A DNA stretch of 64,000 nt from Qipengyuania citrea. GTDB lineage: Bacteria; Pseudomonadota; Alphaproteobacteria; Sphingomonadales; Sphingomonadaceae. Shown here one piece after another: positions 25,254-35,021 of the stretch (positions are counted from its first letter, which is position 1; each line of letters starts with the position of its first letter). Location: positions 2,418,001-2,482,000 of the forward strand of contig NZ_JALJZT010000002.1 in NCBI RefSeq assembly GCF_024171405.1, written 5' to 3'. Below the pieces are notes generated by a model. It had not been told where the DNA came from. It saw only the letters and a list, made by a program, of their open reading frames with translations, and ran no database searches. The translations under genes and the position numbers were made by a program.

Positions 25254-27029
25254 ATGACTACCACTTTCGCGCGCCTCGCATCGGCGCTGGCCATTGCCTG
25301 CGCCACCGTGTCCGCACCCGCCGTGCTGGCGCATTCGCATCAGGCCGAAGCGCATGCGGCGGAGGCCGCCAAGCTCGCCGCCCTGTTCGAACGCAGCGAA
25401 GCGGACATGCTCGACCGCAATCCGATCGCGGCGTTCTTCCGCGGCGATTTTTCCGATGCCGACCAGCTGGGCGATTATTCGCCCGCCAGCTATGCCGCGG
25501 ACCGCGCGGCGGCGCAGGCCCATCTGGCCGAACTGGCGACGATCGACCGCACCGCTCTGGGGGAGACCGACCGCATCGCCTACGACGTGTTCGAATATAC
25601 GCAGCAGCGCACGCTGGCGCAGACCGCGCCCGATGTGCTGCCCACCGTGCTCGCTTTGCCGATCGACCATTTCCGCGGGCTGCATGTCTTCTACCCGCGC
25701 TTTTCCGCGCCCGGCGCGCTGATGCCCTATGACACGGTGCAGGATTACGAGAACAATTTCAGCCGCCACCGCGCGATGGCGGAGATCATCGACCAGGCAA
25801 TCGCGCGCTTCCGCATCGGCGCGGCGCAGGGCATCACGCTGCCGCGCATGTCGGTCGAACTGATGATCGAACAGCTCGATCTGCAGATCGGCGCGCCGAT
25901 CGAGCAGAGCCCCTATTGGGCGCCGGTCGCCAATTTCCCCGACAGCTTCTCCGCCTCCGAGCGCGAGCGCCTGATCGGCGAGCATCGCGCGGCGCTGACC
26001 GGCACGCTGATGCCCGCGCTCGCCAAGCTGCGCGAGTTCCTCGCGGAGGAATATCTCGAGCAGGCACGGCCTAGCATCGCCGCGACCGACAATCCCGGCG
26101 GCGAGGCCTATTATGCTTACCGGATCGAGGAGAACACCACGCTGCCGCTGACCGCGCAGCAGGTCCACGAGACCGGGCTGGCCGAAGTCGCGCGGATCAA
26201 CGCCGCGATCGATGCCGCCGAAGCGGAAGCCGGTGGCCGCACCGGCGCCACCTACACCAGCAAGGCCGACCTGCAGGCCGCGTGGTACGAAGTCGCCGAG
26301 CAGGTCGATCCGCTGATGGACGAAGTGTTCCTGCGCCAGCCCGAAACCGAACTGCGGATCGAGCCCTACGAACCCTATCGCGAGAAATTCAGCCTCGCCG
26401 CCAGCTACATGGCGGGCAAGGCCGACGGGTCGCGTCCGGGCACCTTCTACTTCAGCGGCTACAATGTCGCCGAACGCGAGCTGGGCACCTCGATCTCGCT
26501 CTACATGCACGAAGGCAATCCGGGGCATCACTTCCAGTCGATGTTCGCGATCGAGAACGAGGACCTGCCCGAATTCATGCGCTACGGCGGGTTCACCGCC
26601 TTCAGCGAAGGCTGGGGTCTGTATGCCGAGAGCCTCGGCTACGAACTCGGTCTCTATGACGATCCGGTCGAACGGCTGAAAGCGCTCGAGGGCGGTGAAA
26701 TGCTGCGCGCGGTGCGGCTGGTGGTCGACACCGGCATGCATGCGCTGGGCTGGTCCAGAGAGCAGGCGATCGAATATATGGTCGCCAATGGCGCAGCGCG
26801 CGATTTCGCCGAAAGCGAGAGCGCGCGGTATATCGTGATGCCCGCGCAGGCGCTGGCCTACAAGACCGGCGAATTGAAGATCAAGCAGCTGCGCGCGCGC
26901 GCCGAGGCCGCGCTGGGCGAGGATTTCGACGTCCGCGCCTTCCACGAACAGGTGCTCAACACGGGCGATATCCCGCTGCCGGTGCTGGAAGCCAAGATCG
27001 ATGCCTGGATCGCGGGCGGGGGGCAGTAA
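25254..27029 (+). CDS. DUF885-family secreted protein (metallopeptidase-like), copy 1
   Basis: A 591-residue protein with an N-terminal signal peptide (cleavage after APAVLA), DUF885 helical domain, and the conserved HEGNPGHH motif starting at H419, which resembles a zinc-binding HExxx(H)H site of peptidases. Conserved blocks include QPETELRIEPYEPYRE and GWGLYAESLGYELGLYDD. The family is annotated as uncharacterised; a periplasmic carboxypeptidase or aminopeptidase role is inferred from the motif. It is followed after 10 bases by a paralogue of the same length, so the two form a tandem duplication. Confidence 0.88.
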   Translation: MTTTFARLASALAIACATVSAPAVLAHSHQAEAHAAEAAKLAALFERSEADMLDRNPIAAFFRGDFSDADQLGDYSPASYAADRAAAQAHLAELATIDRTALGETDRIAYDVFEYTQQRTLAQTAPDVLPTVLALPIDHFRGLHVFYPRFSAPGALMPYDTVQDYENNFSRHRAMAEIIDQAIARFRIGAAQGITLPRMSVELMIEQLDLQIGAPIEQSPYWAPVANFPDSFSASERERLIGEHRAALTGTLMPALAKLREFLAEEYLEQARPSIAATDNPGGEAYYAYRIEENTTLPLTAQQVHETGLAEVARINAAIDAAEAEAGGRTGATYTSKADLQAAWYEVAEQVDPLMDEVFLRQPETELRIEPYEPYREKFSLAASYMAGKADGSRPGTFYFSGYNVAERELGTSISLYMHEGNPGHHFQSMFAIENEDLPEFMRYGGFTAFSEGWGLYAESLGYELGLYDDPVERLKALEGGEMLRAVRLVVDTGMHALGWSREQAIEYMVANGAARDFAESESARYIVMPAQALAYKTGELKIKQLRARAEAALGEDFDVRAFHEQVLNTGDIPLPVLEAKIDAWIAGGGQ

Positions 27030-27039
27030 GGGTATGGCC

Positions 27040-28812
27040 ATGAAACACAGGGTCCTGCAGGTCGCCTCGGCGCTGGCGATGGCCGGCGCCGCGCTGGCGG
27101 CCCCCGCAGCGCAGGCCTGCGACCGGGTCGCGGCCGCGCAGAGCGACAGCCAGCGTCTGCGCGCGCTGATGGCCGAAAGCGACGCCGCCTTCCTCGACCG
27201 CAACCCGCGCGCGGCGTTCTATCGCGGCGACTTTTCCGATGCGGGCAGCCTCGGCGACTTCTCGCCCGCGGCCTATGAGACCGAACGCGCGGCGGCGATG
27301 TGCGACATCGCCGCGCTCGCGACGATCGACCGCGCGGCGCTCACCGCGAGCGAGCGGATCGCCTACGATACCTTCCGCTATTCGCAGGAACGCACGCTGG
27401 CCGCGACCGAGCCCGAGGTGCTCAAGACCATCCTCGCGCTGCCGATCGACCACTTCCAGGGTATCCAGGGCTCCTATCCGGGCCTGTCGGCACCCGATGG
27501 CGTGATGCCGTTCGCGGCGGTTGAAGACTATGCCGACAATGTCGCACGGCACGGTGCCTATGCGCAGATGGTCGACGATGTCATCGCGCGCTTCGACACG
27601 GGGCTGGAGCAGGGCATCACGCTCCCGCGGCTGACGGTGGAGCTGATGATCGAGCAACTCGACACGCAGCTGGGCGCGCCGGAGGGCAGCAATCCCTATT
27701 ACGCACCGCTGCGCCAGCTGCCCGAAAGCTTCACCGAAGCGCAGAAGGGGCAGGCACGCGCCGCGCTGATATCGGCGGTCGAAGGCACGCTCTATCCCGC
27801 GATGCGCAAGCTGCGCGCCTATCTGGCCGACAGCTACCTGCCGCAGGCACGCACCAGCATCGGCGCCACCGCAACACCCGGCGGCGATGCCTATTACGCC
27901 TACCGGATCGCCGAGATGACCACGCTGCCGCTGACCGCGGAAGAGGTGCACCGGCTGGGCCTGTCCGAAGTCGCGCGGATCAACGAGGCGCGCCAGCAGG
28001 CGATCGCCGAGCGCGGCGACCGCCGCCCGCCGGTCTACAAGACCAAGGAATCACTGCAGGAAGCATGGTACGAAGTCGGCGGGAAGGTCGATGCGAAGAT
28101 CGGCCCGCTGTTCCTGCGCCAGCCCGAAACCGAGCTGCGGATCGAGCCGTACGAGCCCTATCGCGAGCAGTTCTTCCTCGCCGCGTCCTACCAGCCGGGC
28201 AAGGCCGACGGCTCGCACCCCGGCACCTTCTATTTCAGCGGGTGGAACGCGGCCGAGCGCGAACTGAGCCCGTCTGTCCGGCTCTACATGCACGAAGGCA
28301 ATCCCGGCCATCACTTTCAGGTGATGTTCGCGGTCGAGGACGAGAGCCTGCCCGACCTGCTGCGGCACGGCTGGTTCACTGCCTATGGCGAGGGCTGGGC
28401 GCTTTATGCCGAAAGCCTCGGCTACGAACTCGGCCTGTATGACGACCCGGTCGACCGGCTGCAGGCGCTCGAGGATGGCGAATTGAAGCGCGCGGTGCGG
28501 CTGGTGGTCGATACCGGCATCCATGCGCTCGGCTGGACCCGCGAACAGGCGGTCGAATACATGGTCGAGAACGGCAATCCGCGCGATTATTCGGAAAACG
28601 AGGTCGCGCGCTATATCGCCATGCCGGGGCAGGCGCTGGGCTACAAGATCGGCGAATTGAAGATCAAGGAACTGCGCGCGCGCGCCGAAACCGCGCTGGG
28701 CGAGGATTTCGACATCCGCCACTTCCACGAACAGGTGCTCGACAGCGGCAATATCCCGCTCACCGTGCTCGAAGCCAAGATCGACGACTGGATCGCCCCC
28801 GGCGGCAAATAG
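27040..28812 (+). CDS. DUF885-family secreted protein (metallopeptidase-like), copy 2
   Basis: A 590-residue paralogue of the preceding gene, with signal peptide MKHRVLQVASALAMAGAALA and mature start near the Cys in QACDRV, and HEGNPGHH starting at H418. Most of the C-terminal half is nearly the same as copy 1, while the first 250 residues differ more. The ATG at 27040 is preferred over 27034 because AAGGG lies seven bases before it and it gives the cleaner signal peptide. A strong bidirectional terminator follows at 28831. The two copies may have split substrate specificity (inference). Confidence 0.88.
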   Translation: MKHRVLQVASALAMAGAALAAPAAQACDRVAAAQSDSQRLRALMAESDAAFLDRNPRAAFYRGDFSDAGSLGDFSPAAYETERAAAMCDIAALATIDRAALTASERIAYDTFRYSQERTLAATEPEVLKTILALPIDHFQGIQGSYPGLSAPDGVMPFAAVEDYADNVARHGAYAQMVDDVIARFDTGLEQGITLPRLTVELMIEQLDTQLGAPEGSNPYYAPLRQLPESFTEAQKGQARAALISAVEGTLYPAMRKLRAYLADSYLPQARTSIGATATPGGDAYYAYRIAEMTTLPLTAEEVHRLGLSEVARINEARQQAIAERGDRRPPVYKTKESLQEAWYEVGGKVDAKIGPLFLRQPETELRIEPYEPYREQFFLAASYQPGKADGSHPGTFYFSGWNAAERELSPSVRLYMHEGNPGHHFQVMFAVEDESLPDLLRHGWFTAYGEGWALYAESLGYELGLYDDPVDRLQALEDGELKRAVRLVVDTGIHALGWTREQAVEYMVENGNPRDYSENEVARYIAMPGQALGYKIGELKIKELRARAETALGEDFDIRHFHEQVLDSGNIPLTVLEAKIDDWIAPGGK

Positions 28813-28830
28813 CCCAGCGCAAAAAAAACA

Positions 28831-28866
28831 GGGGCCGCGCGGTGGCATGCCGCGCGGCCCCTTTTT
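28831..28866. terminator. Bidirectional intrinsic terminator
   Basis: GGGGCCGCGCGG (28831-28842) pairs perfectly with CCGCGCGGCCCC (28850-28861) around the loop TGGCATG. TTTTT follows on the plus strand and a run of eight A precedes it (28821-28828), so it can end both the DUF885 transcript and the convergent S9 peptidase transcript. Confidence 0.92.
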
Positions 28867-28884
28867 CATGCCCGTTCGGGGCGA

Positions 28885-30939
28885 TCAGTCGTCGCTGGAA
28901 ACCCCGGTGGTGCCTGCCGGAAGCACGGGGCGCTCGGCCGGCAGCGGCGCATCGCGGTCACCCGTCTTCAGATAGGTGTCGAACCAGCGCATCATGCGCA
29001 AATTGTAATCGTAGCGCGCGGCGGCCTTCTGGTTGCCGTGACCTTCGCCGGGATAGAACACCAGCCGCACGGGCACGTCGGGCTTGCGGATTTTCATCGC
29101 CCGGTACAGCTCGAGGCTCTGGCCCGGATCGACGCGCGTGTCTTCCTCGCCATGCATGATCAGCAGCGGCGTGCTGGCCTTGTCGACATGGAAGATCGGC
29201 GAGACTTCGAGCATCGCCATCCAGTCGTCCCACGGCCACTTGCCGCTGTGCACATTGTACATCTCGTAAGGGATGTCGCCCGTGCCGAACTTGCTGACCT
29301 GGTTCGAAATGCCGACGAACATCACGCCCGCGGCGAATTCCTCGCTCCAGCGGGTGGAGGACCATGCCGTGGCATAGCCGCCATAGGAACCGCCGGTCAC
29401 GCCGGTGCGGTCGGCATCGGCGATCCCGGCTGCGACCAGCGCGCGCTTGGCATCGACCAGATCGGTAAACTCGGGATCGGTGTAATTGCCCGTGTGCTGC
29501 TTGGAAAACGCGGTGCCATAGCCGGTCGAACCGCGATAGTTGGGCAGGAACACGGCATAGCCCTGGCCTGCGGCCACCTGGCCGGGCTTGGAATAGGCGG
29601 TCTGCCAGCCATTGCTGTCATGCGCTTCGGGGCCGCCGTGGACGTTGAGGATCAGCGGAGCGCCGCCGCGCGGTGCGCCGCCGACAGGTTCGATCAGCAC
29701 GCCTTCGACTTCCTGCCCGTCGCGCGCGGTGTAGGTGAAGGCGCGCTGCTCGCCGAAGTCGATTTCGGACAGCCAGGCATTGTGCTGCGTCCAGCGCTGG
29801 AAGGCGCCGTCGTTCCAGACGAACAGCTCGCCCGGGTGGCGCGGGCTGTTGGCCTCGACCGCCAGCGTGCCGCCCCCCGCCTCGACGCTGGTGAGGATCA
29901 GCGCGCCGCCGTCATGCTCTTCGGCCACCGAGCCATCACCATTGTAGATCCGCAGCGCGCTCTGCGCGCCCTTGTGGATCACCGCGGCGAGGCGTCCGTC
30001 GGCAAGCCATTCGGCATCGACCGCTGCCTCGGGCGCACCTGCATTGAGCGCGCGATAGGCACCGGTCGCGACATCGACCAGATGCAGCGTCGTCGCCGCC
30101 GGGTCGTTCATATCGACCCCTGCGATCATCGACAGCTGCGCACCATCGGGCGAGACCTCGATATCGCCCAGCTTGCCCGGCGTTTCGACAATGCGCACCA
30201 CCTTGCCATTGGTCAGGTCGAGCACATGCGCGCGCTTGGCGGTATAGGCATCGTCGATCTGCGGGGTGGGCGCGCTGTCGACCACCGCGTGGCGGCCATC
30301 GGGCGCGACCTTGAAGGCGCTGACATAGCCGGGAATCGCGACCGGCTTGGGCTCGGCGTCGATCTCGGCACCGACCCGCGCGGAGAACAGCCGCGTCAGC
30401 TTTGCCTCTTCCTCGTAGACCACCGAATTGAACCCGGCCTTGGCCTGCTTCGTGCGCGCCTTGTCTTCCTCGGCCCCGGCCAGCATCCAGATCGTGCTGC
30501 CGTCGGGCGACCAGGCGTAGGAGCGCACCGCCGCGCCCTCGACCGCGGCCAGCTTGCGCTGCGCCCCGCCATCGACGGGGATGCCCCAGACCGCGGTCTT
30601 CTCGTCCTCGTCGGCCCAGGTGAAGCTAACCATGCGGCCATCGGGCGAGAAGGTGACGCCGGAGACACTGATGTCGTCGGGCAGGAAGTCGCGGGCGTTG
30701 CTCGGACCATAGGCCAGCTTGAGCTGCTGCTGCGTGGTGCCGTTTTCCTCGCCCTCGGTTACATCGGGTAGGCTGGCGGTGGTGTAGGCGATCCGGCTGC
30801 CATCGGGCGAAACGGCGATGGTGCCCACGCTTTCGAGCTGGGCAACGTCTTCCGGCGTCATCGGACGGGCCTGCGCCTGCGCGGCGAGCGAGGCGGTGGC
30901 GAGCAGGGCGGCGGCGGTAAGCGGCGCGCGTAGGGTCAT
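28885..30939 (-). CDS. S9-family prolyl oligopeptidase (acylaminoacyl/dipeptidyl peptidase type)
   Basis: A 684-residue secreted peptidase: signal peptide MTLRAPLTAAALLATASLAAQAQA, N-terminal beta-propeller with WD-like repeats (VSPDGSRIAYT, FSPDGRMVSFTW, WSPDGSTIWML), and a C-terminal alpha/beta-hydrolase domain with nucleophile GGSYGGY (Ser518), acid in MHGEEDTRVD and His in PGEGHGNQ. It cleaves short peptides in the periplasm. The ATG at 30939 has AGGAGAGG upstream; an in-frame TTG nine bases earlier is less likely. Confidence 0.94.
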   Translation of the reverse strand: MTLRAPLTAAALLATASLAAQAQARPMTPEDVAQLESVGTIAVSPDGSRIAYTTASLPDVTEGEENGTTQQQLKLAYGPSNARDFLPDDISVSGVTFSPDGRMVSFTWADEDEKTAVWGIPVDGGAQRKLAAVEGAAVRSYAWSPDGSTIWMLAGAEEDKARTKQAKAGFNSVVYEEEAKLTRLFSARVGAEIDAEPKPVAIPGYVSAFKVAPDGRHAVVDSAPTPQIDDAYTAKRAHVLDLTNGKVVRIVETPGKLGDIEVSPDGAQLSMIAGVDMNDPAATTLHLVDVATGAYRALNAGAPEAAVDAEWLADGRLAAVIHKGAQSALRIYNGDGSVAEEHDGGALILTSVEAGGGTLAVEANSPRHPGELFVWNDGAFQRWTQHNAWLSEIDFGEQRAFTYTARDGQEVEGVLIEPVGGAPRGGAPLILNVHGGPEAHDSNGWQTAYSKPGQVAAGQGYAVFLPNYRGSTGYGTAFSKQHTGNYTDPEFTDLVDAKRALVAAGIADADRTGVTGGSYGGYATAWSSTRWSEEFAAGVMFVGISNQVSKFGTGDIPYEMYNVHSGKWPWDDWMAMLEVSPIFHVDKASTPLLIMHGEEDTRVDPGQSLELYRAMKIRKPDVPVRLVFYPGEGHGNQKAAARYDYNLRMMRWFDTYLKTGDRDAPLPAERPVLPAGTTGVSSDD

Positions 30940-30991
30940 GGTTGGCAATCCTCTCCTGGGAAATGGTGAGGGCCGCTATACCGATGCTGCG

Positions 30992-32308
30992 CTAGGGGGC
31001 AAATCCGCGTGTGGGGGCGAGCGCCCCGCGCTGCCCCGCTTGGCGCGAACGCAGGATCGCCCCGCCCACTATGGCGAGCGTTACCAGCCAGAATATCGCG
31101 GCGAAGGGCGCCCCATTGCCCAGGGTCAGCCGGGCCAGCAGCGTGGCGAGGATCGCAACCGGCACACCGATCGTCACGCCCCACCAGCCCGCGCGGATCA
31201 CGGGACGCGGGCGGCCCTTGCGCGCCTGCTTGTTGAGCCAGATGAAGGTCCCCGTCGTCACCACCACGCTGAGCGCGATGCCGAAGACGATATAGGCGAT
31301 CTTCACCGGCAGGCCGCCGTAATTGCCGAAATGCAGCTTGTAGATCGACGCGGCGAATTGCTGGCCGGTCGCGCCATCGGCAAGCCCGGCGGTGCCCTTG
31401 AAGCTGCCATCCGCCGCGAAGGCGTAATATTCGCCGAAGATCAGCCGCCGCTCATGCTCGCCGACCACCTGGACATGCTGGCCGCGCGTCCCGGGATCGT
31501 GGAGGATCAGATAGGACACGCGCACCCCGGGATATTCGCGGTCCATATAGTCCAGCACGGGTGCGACACGGGGGAGCGGGGCGGGGGCAGGGTTGCCCTC
31601 GGGTTCGGAGCCGAACACCGGCGCCAGCGCTGCATCGCCGTCGCCGTCATAAGCGGTTTCGGCAAGGCTGGCACCCGAGACGTAGAACAGGCCGATCATC
31701 GCCCCGGTCAGCGCGATCACCAGCGCGAAGGGCAGCGTCCACACCGCCAGCCGGTTGTGCCAATCGAGCGTGGCGACATCGTCCTTGCGGCGGGCGCGCA
31801 AGCGGAAGGCGTCGCGGAAGATGCGCGGATGCGCGACAATGCCCGACACGGCGAGCGCGACGATCATCGCGCCGAACATGCCGACCAAAGTCATCCCCAG
31901 CACCGGGGGCAGGTTGAGCGTGTAATGCAGCCCGAGCAGGAATTCGGCCCAGGCGTTTTCCTCGGGCGCAGCGATGGCGCCTTGCGCATCGACATGCACC
32001 GCCTGCGTATCGGTGGTGACCGTCGTGCGTGGCAGCGCTTCGGTGGGCATGTGGACGTAGAGATGCGTGGTCGGCGTCTGTCCGGCTTCGGTGGCCGCCA
32101 CATTGGCAATGGCGCGCTCGACCGCCTGCGGCGCGATGCTCTCCATCTCGGGCGCGCTTGGCTGTTCGAGCCGCTGCCATTCCTCGTACAGCACGATCGC
32201 CGTGCCGCTGACGCAGATGAGGTAAAGCAGCGCGCAGCAGACCAGCCCGATCGCCGAATGCGCCGCGATTCCCCGGCGGACGGTATCTTTCGAAAACAGC
32301 GCGGTCAT
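30992..32308 (-). CDS. PepSY-domain transmembrane protein (siderophore-reductase-like)
   Basis: A 438-residue inner-membrane protein with four or more transmembrane helices: AHSAIGLVCCALLYLICVSG, MTLVGMFGAMIVALAVSGIV, LPFALVIALTGAMIGLFYVSG and IAYIVFGIALSVVVTTGTFIWL, and PepSY-type periplasmic segments. Membrane His residues such as in LLGLHYTLNL and LDWHNRLAVW fit the PepSY-TM family, some members of which reduce ferric siderophores at the inner membrane. It is the last gene of a three-gene unit with a TonB siderophore-type receptor and overlaps the preceding gene by four bases, which supports a role in iron uptake. Confidence 0.87.
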   Translation of the reverse strand: MTALFSKDTVRRGIAAHSAIGLVCCALLYLICVSGTAIVLYEEWQRLEQPSAPEMESIAPQAVERAIANVAATEAGQTPTTHLYVHMPTEALPRTTVTTDTQAVHVDAQGAIAAPEENAWAEFLLGLHYTLNLPPVLGMTLVGMFGAMIVALAVSGIVAHPRIFRDAFRLRARRKDDVATLDWHNRLAVWTLPFALVIALTGAMIGLFYVSGASLAETAYDGDGDAALAPVFGSEPEGNPAPAPLPRVAPVLDYMDREYPGVRVSYLILHDPGTRGQHVQVVGEHERRLIFGEYYAFAADGSFKGTAGLADGATGQQFAASIYKLHFGNYGGLPVKIAYIVFGIALSVVVTTGTFIWLNKQARKGRPRPVIRAGWWGVTIGVPVAILATLLARLTLGNGAPFAAIFWLVTLAIVGGAILRSRQAGQRGALAPTRGFAP

Positions 32309-32880
32309 GGCCGGCTCCCCATGGCAAGCAGTGGCAGCGATGCGGCGATCAGCGGCACGAGCAGCATCGCGATTTGCGGGCGCCGGCTTTCGGCCATCAG
32401 CATGGCGAAGGCGAGCAGCGGCCAGAGCAGCGGGACCAGCGCCAGCACCATGACATTGGCATCCGCTTCCGCCACCGGCCAGTCGAGCGCCACGACGCGG
32501 ATGCCCAGCGCGAGCACGACCGCCACTGCCAGCGCGAGCGGTCCGGTCAGCGCAAAGGTGATCACGCCCCGGTGCCAGTCACTCGGCGCAGATGCGGCGG
32601 CCGCGCTTTCGGGCTCGGCGGCGCGGCGCGGCGTGCGCGGTCGCTCGAATGCCGCATGGGTCAGCAATAGGCAGGCAATCGCGGTGGCGACCAGCGCGGC
32701 GATGGCCACACCCCAGGCGCCGCTTGCCATACCCGCCGCGATGCAGCCCGCGGCAAGCGCCGTCCAGCCGAGCGCGCTAAGCGCGGGCGATTTGCCCCTG
32801 CGCCCCCAGGACAGGCGCAATCCGGCCACGCCCGCCGCAGCAAGCACGCAGCCGAGCCAGAGTGCGCCGTCCCCTCCCAT
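32305..32880 (-). CDS. Small polytopic membrane protein of the iron-uptake unit
   Basis: A 191-residue protein with about five to six hydrophobic helices (LWLGCVLAAAGVAGLRL, ALGWTALAAGCIAAGMASG, VAIAALVATAIACLLLTHA, LAVAVVLALGIRVVAL, VMVLALVPLLWPLLAFAML and a C-terminal helix) separated by an Arg/Ala-rich cytoplasmic loop. I do not recognise a named family. It lies between the TonB receptor (overlap of one base) and the PepSY protein (overlap ATGA), so it is translationally coupled to both and probably assists siderophore processing (inference). Confidence 0.78.
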   Translation of the reverse strand: MGGDGALWLGCVLAAAGVAGLRLSWGRRGKSPALSALGWTALAAGCIAAGMASGAWGVAIAALVATAIACLLLTHAAFERPRTPRRAAEPESAAAASAPSDWHRGVITFALTGPLALAVAVVLALGIRVVALDWPVAEADANVMVLALVPLLWPLLAFAMLMAESRRPQIAMLLVPLIAASLPLLAMGSRP

Positions 32881-35000
32881 CAGAAACTACCCCGCAGCGT
32901 CAGCGTGTAATTGCGCGGCGCGGCGTAATAGGCCTGCTCCCAATAGAGGCTGGTGAGGTATTTCTCGTCCGCGACATTGGCGATATTCGCCTGCAGCTCG
33001 AGATTGTCGGTCAGCTGGTAGCCGGCCTGCAATTGCAGCGTGGCATAGGCATCCTGCTCGATCCGGCCCAGCGCGGTGTCGAGATAGACATCGTCCTGCC
33101 AGCCCAGCACCGCGCCCAGCGACAGCCGTGTGGTCGGCTGCCAGCGCAGCGCGATATCGGCGGTGGTGCGCGGGACATAGGTGCGCACCTTGCCGTCATT
33201 GCCATCCTCGAGCGAGAGATGCGTCAGGCCCGCCTGCAGCAGCAGCCCTTCGGCCAGACGTCCGGTGATTTCGAACTCGACGCCTTCGCTGACCACGTCG
33301 ATGCCATTGTAGAGCGTCTGGCCGGTGGCCGGATCGAGCCCGGCGGATTCGGCGAGGTTCGACTGCTCGGCACGGAACAGCGCCACAGTGCCGAGCAGCG
33401 CTCCGTCGGCGGTCTGCGCCTTGAGGCCGATTTCCATGCTTTCGCCCTTGGCCGCGCCCAGCGGGGCATAGTCGGTCCCGGTTTCGTGCTGGGGCAGGAA
33501 GATGTCCGAATAGCTGGCGTAGAGATTGACCCCGTCGATCGCCTCGAAGGTCACGCCCGCGAACGGGCTCAGCGCGCTTTCGCTGCGGCCGAAGTCGACT
33601 CCGTAGCTGACCCCCTCGGATTCGACATCGATGTAATTGGCACCGCCGATCACGCTCAGCCGGTCGGTGAGTTCGAGCCGCGCCGCGGCAAAGGCGCGCC
33701 ACATGCGGTAATCGAAATCGGCATCGACCTGCGCCGCGCCATAGGCGGGACGGCCGACTTCCTCGCCACTCCAGTCGGGCAGCGCGGGCAGCGGGCCCCA
33801 GGCGGGATCGGTGAACGGGGCCTGGCGCCCGAGATAGCCGAAGCTGGTGTCGCTATATTGCACGCCCACGGTCACATCGTGCTCGCGCCCGAAGGCACCG
33901 AAGCGGCCGCTCAGCTCGGTATCCGAAACCCAGCCGCCGGTGTCGTACTGGTAGGCGCCGGGATAGCCGAGCAGCCCCAGCCCGGTGTCGCGATCGGGGG
34001 TGCCATAGACATAGAACAGTTCCGAATCGCTCGAGGTGTCCTGCCGCGTCAGCACCGTCCTGAGCGTCCAGTCCTGCGCGAGGTTCCACGCCACTTCGGC
34101 GAAGCCGCGGGTGTTGGTGGTGTCCCAATAGGTCCAGTCCTGCGTGGTCGAGGTGCCGGCGGGATAATCGGTCGGCGTGCCATCGGTGAACAGCAGCGGC
34201 AGCGCGCCCCACAGCACGTTGTCGGCATTGTTCTGCTGGTGCGAATAGCCCATCGCGAGCGACAGCGTCGGGGTGATCTCGCCCGCCAGGACCAGCTGCC
34301 CGGCATAACGGTCCGAGGTATAGTCGCGCAGGTGCGAATCGCCCGTCGTGATCGCCCCGGTGGCGCGCAGGCCCCAGCTGCCGGTTTCATCCAGCGCGAT
34401 GTCGAGGTCGGCCTCGCCGCGGATCGTGTCCCATGACCCATAGCTGAGCGCGGCCGACCCGCCGGTTTCGCCGGTCGGGCGGCGGCGGACGAAATTGATC
34501 GTGCCCGCCGGATTGCCGATCCCCGACAGCAGCGCATTGGCGCCGCGCACGACTTCGACCCGCTGGTAGAACACCGTGTCGAGCGCGCCGCTGGTGGGGC
34601 CGTAGACATTGGGCGTCGCCAGCCCGTCGACCATCAGCCAGCTGATGTCGAAGCCGCGCGCGGTGTAATAGGTGCGATCGGTTTCGACCTGCTCGACATT
34701 GATCCCCGGGACCACTGCCAGCGCGTCGTTGATCTCGTCGAAGCCGAAGTCCTCGATCAGGTCCTGGCCGATGACCGAGACCGATTGCGGCGTGTCGATC
34801 ACTTCCAGCGGCAGCTTGGTCGCGCTGCGCGGCGGGTCCTCATCGCGTTCGCCCAGTACGACGATGCCGGGTGCGGCAGCGGCGCTGTCCATGGCCTCGT
34901 CGGCGAGCGCGGGCGCGGCGGCGAACAGGCAGGGAGCAAGCGCGGTGCAGGCGAGCAGACGCGCGGCGGGGGAAGCGGTGGGCATGAATGATTTCCTCAT
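32880..35000 (-). CDS. TonB-dependent siderophore receptor
   Basis: A 706-residue outer-membrane receptor with a long signal peptide (through AAAPALA), a plug domain with TKLPLEVIDTPQSVSVIGQ, VPGINVEQVETDRTYY, ARGFDISWLMVDGL and VEVVRGANALLSGIGNPAGT, and a beta-barrel ending in NYTLTLRGSF. The plug motifs are those of ferric-siderophore receptors (FpvA/FhuE type), unlike the receptor at 13684. It leads the iron-uptake unit and has a Fur-like site upstream. Confidence 0.94.
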   Translation of the reverse strand: MRKSFMPTASPAARLLACTALAPCLFAAAPALADEAMDSAAAAPGIVVLGERDEDPPRSATKLPLEVIDTPQSVSVIGQDLIEDFGFDEINDALAVVPGINVEQVETDRTYYTARGFDISWLMVDGLATPNVYGPTSGALDTVFYQRVEVVRGANALLSGIGNPAGTINFVRRRPTGETGGSAALSYGSWDTIRGEADLDIALDETGSWGLRATGAITTGDSHLRDYTSDRYAGQLVLAGEITPTLSLAMGYSHQQNNADNVLWGALPLLFTDGTPTDYPAGTSTTQDWTYWDTTNTRGFAEVAWNLAQDWTLRTVLTRQDTSSDSELFYVYGTPDRDTGLGLLGYPGAYQYDTGGWVSDTELSGRFGAFGREHDVTVGVQYSDTSFGYLGRQAPFTDPAWGPLPALPDWSGEEVGRPAYGAAQVDADFDYRMWRAFAAARLELTDRLSVIGGANYIDVESEGVSYGVDFGRSESALSPFAGVTFEAIDGVNLYASYSDIFLPQHETGTDYAPLGAAKGESMEIGLKAQTADGALLGTVALFRAEQSNLAESAGLDPATGQTLYNGIDVVSEGVEFEITGRLAEGLLLQAGLTHLSLEDGNDGKVRTYVPRTTADIALRWQPTTRLSLGAVLGWQDDVYLDTALGRIEQDAYATLQLQAGYQLTDNLELQANIANVADEKYLTSLYWEQAYYAAPRNYTLTLRGSF

Positions 35001-35021
35001 CTGAACTTTCCGCGCCGCTAT

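Noticed and set aside
25227-27203. A 658-codon minus-strand open frame over the DUF885 genes
   Set aside because: Shadow of the plus-strand genes; no ribosome site or recognisable domain.
30818-32956. A 712-codon plus-strand open frame
   Set aside because: It spans the antisense of three unrelated genes (S9 peptidase, PepSY protein and membrane protein), which a real gene would not do.
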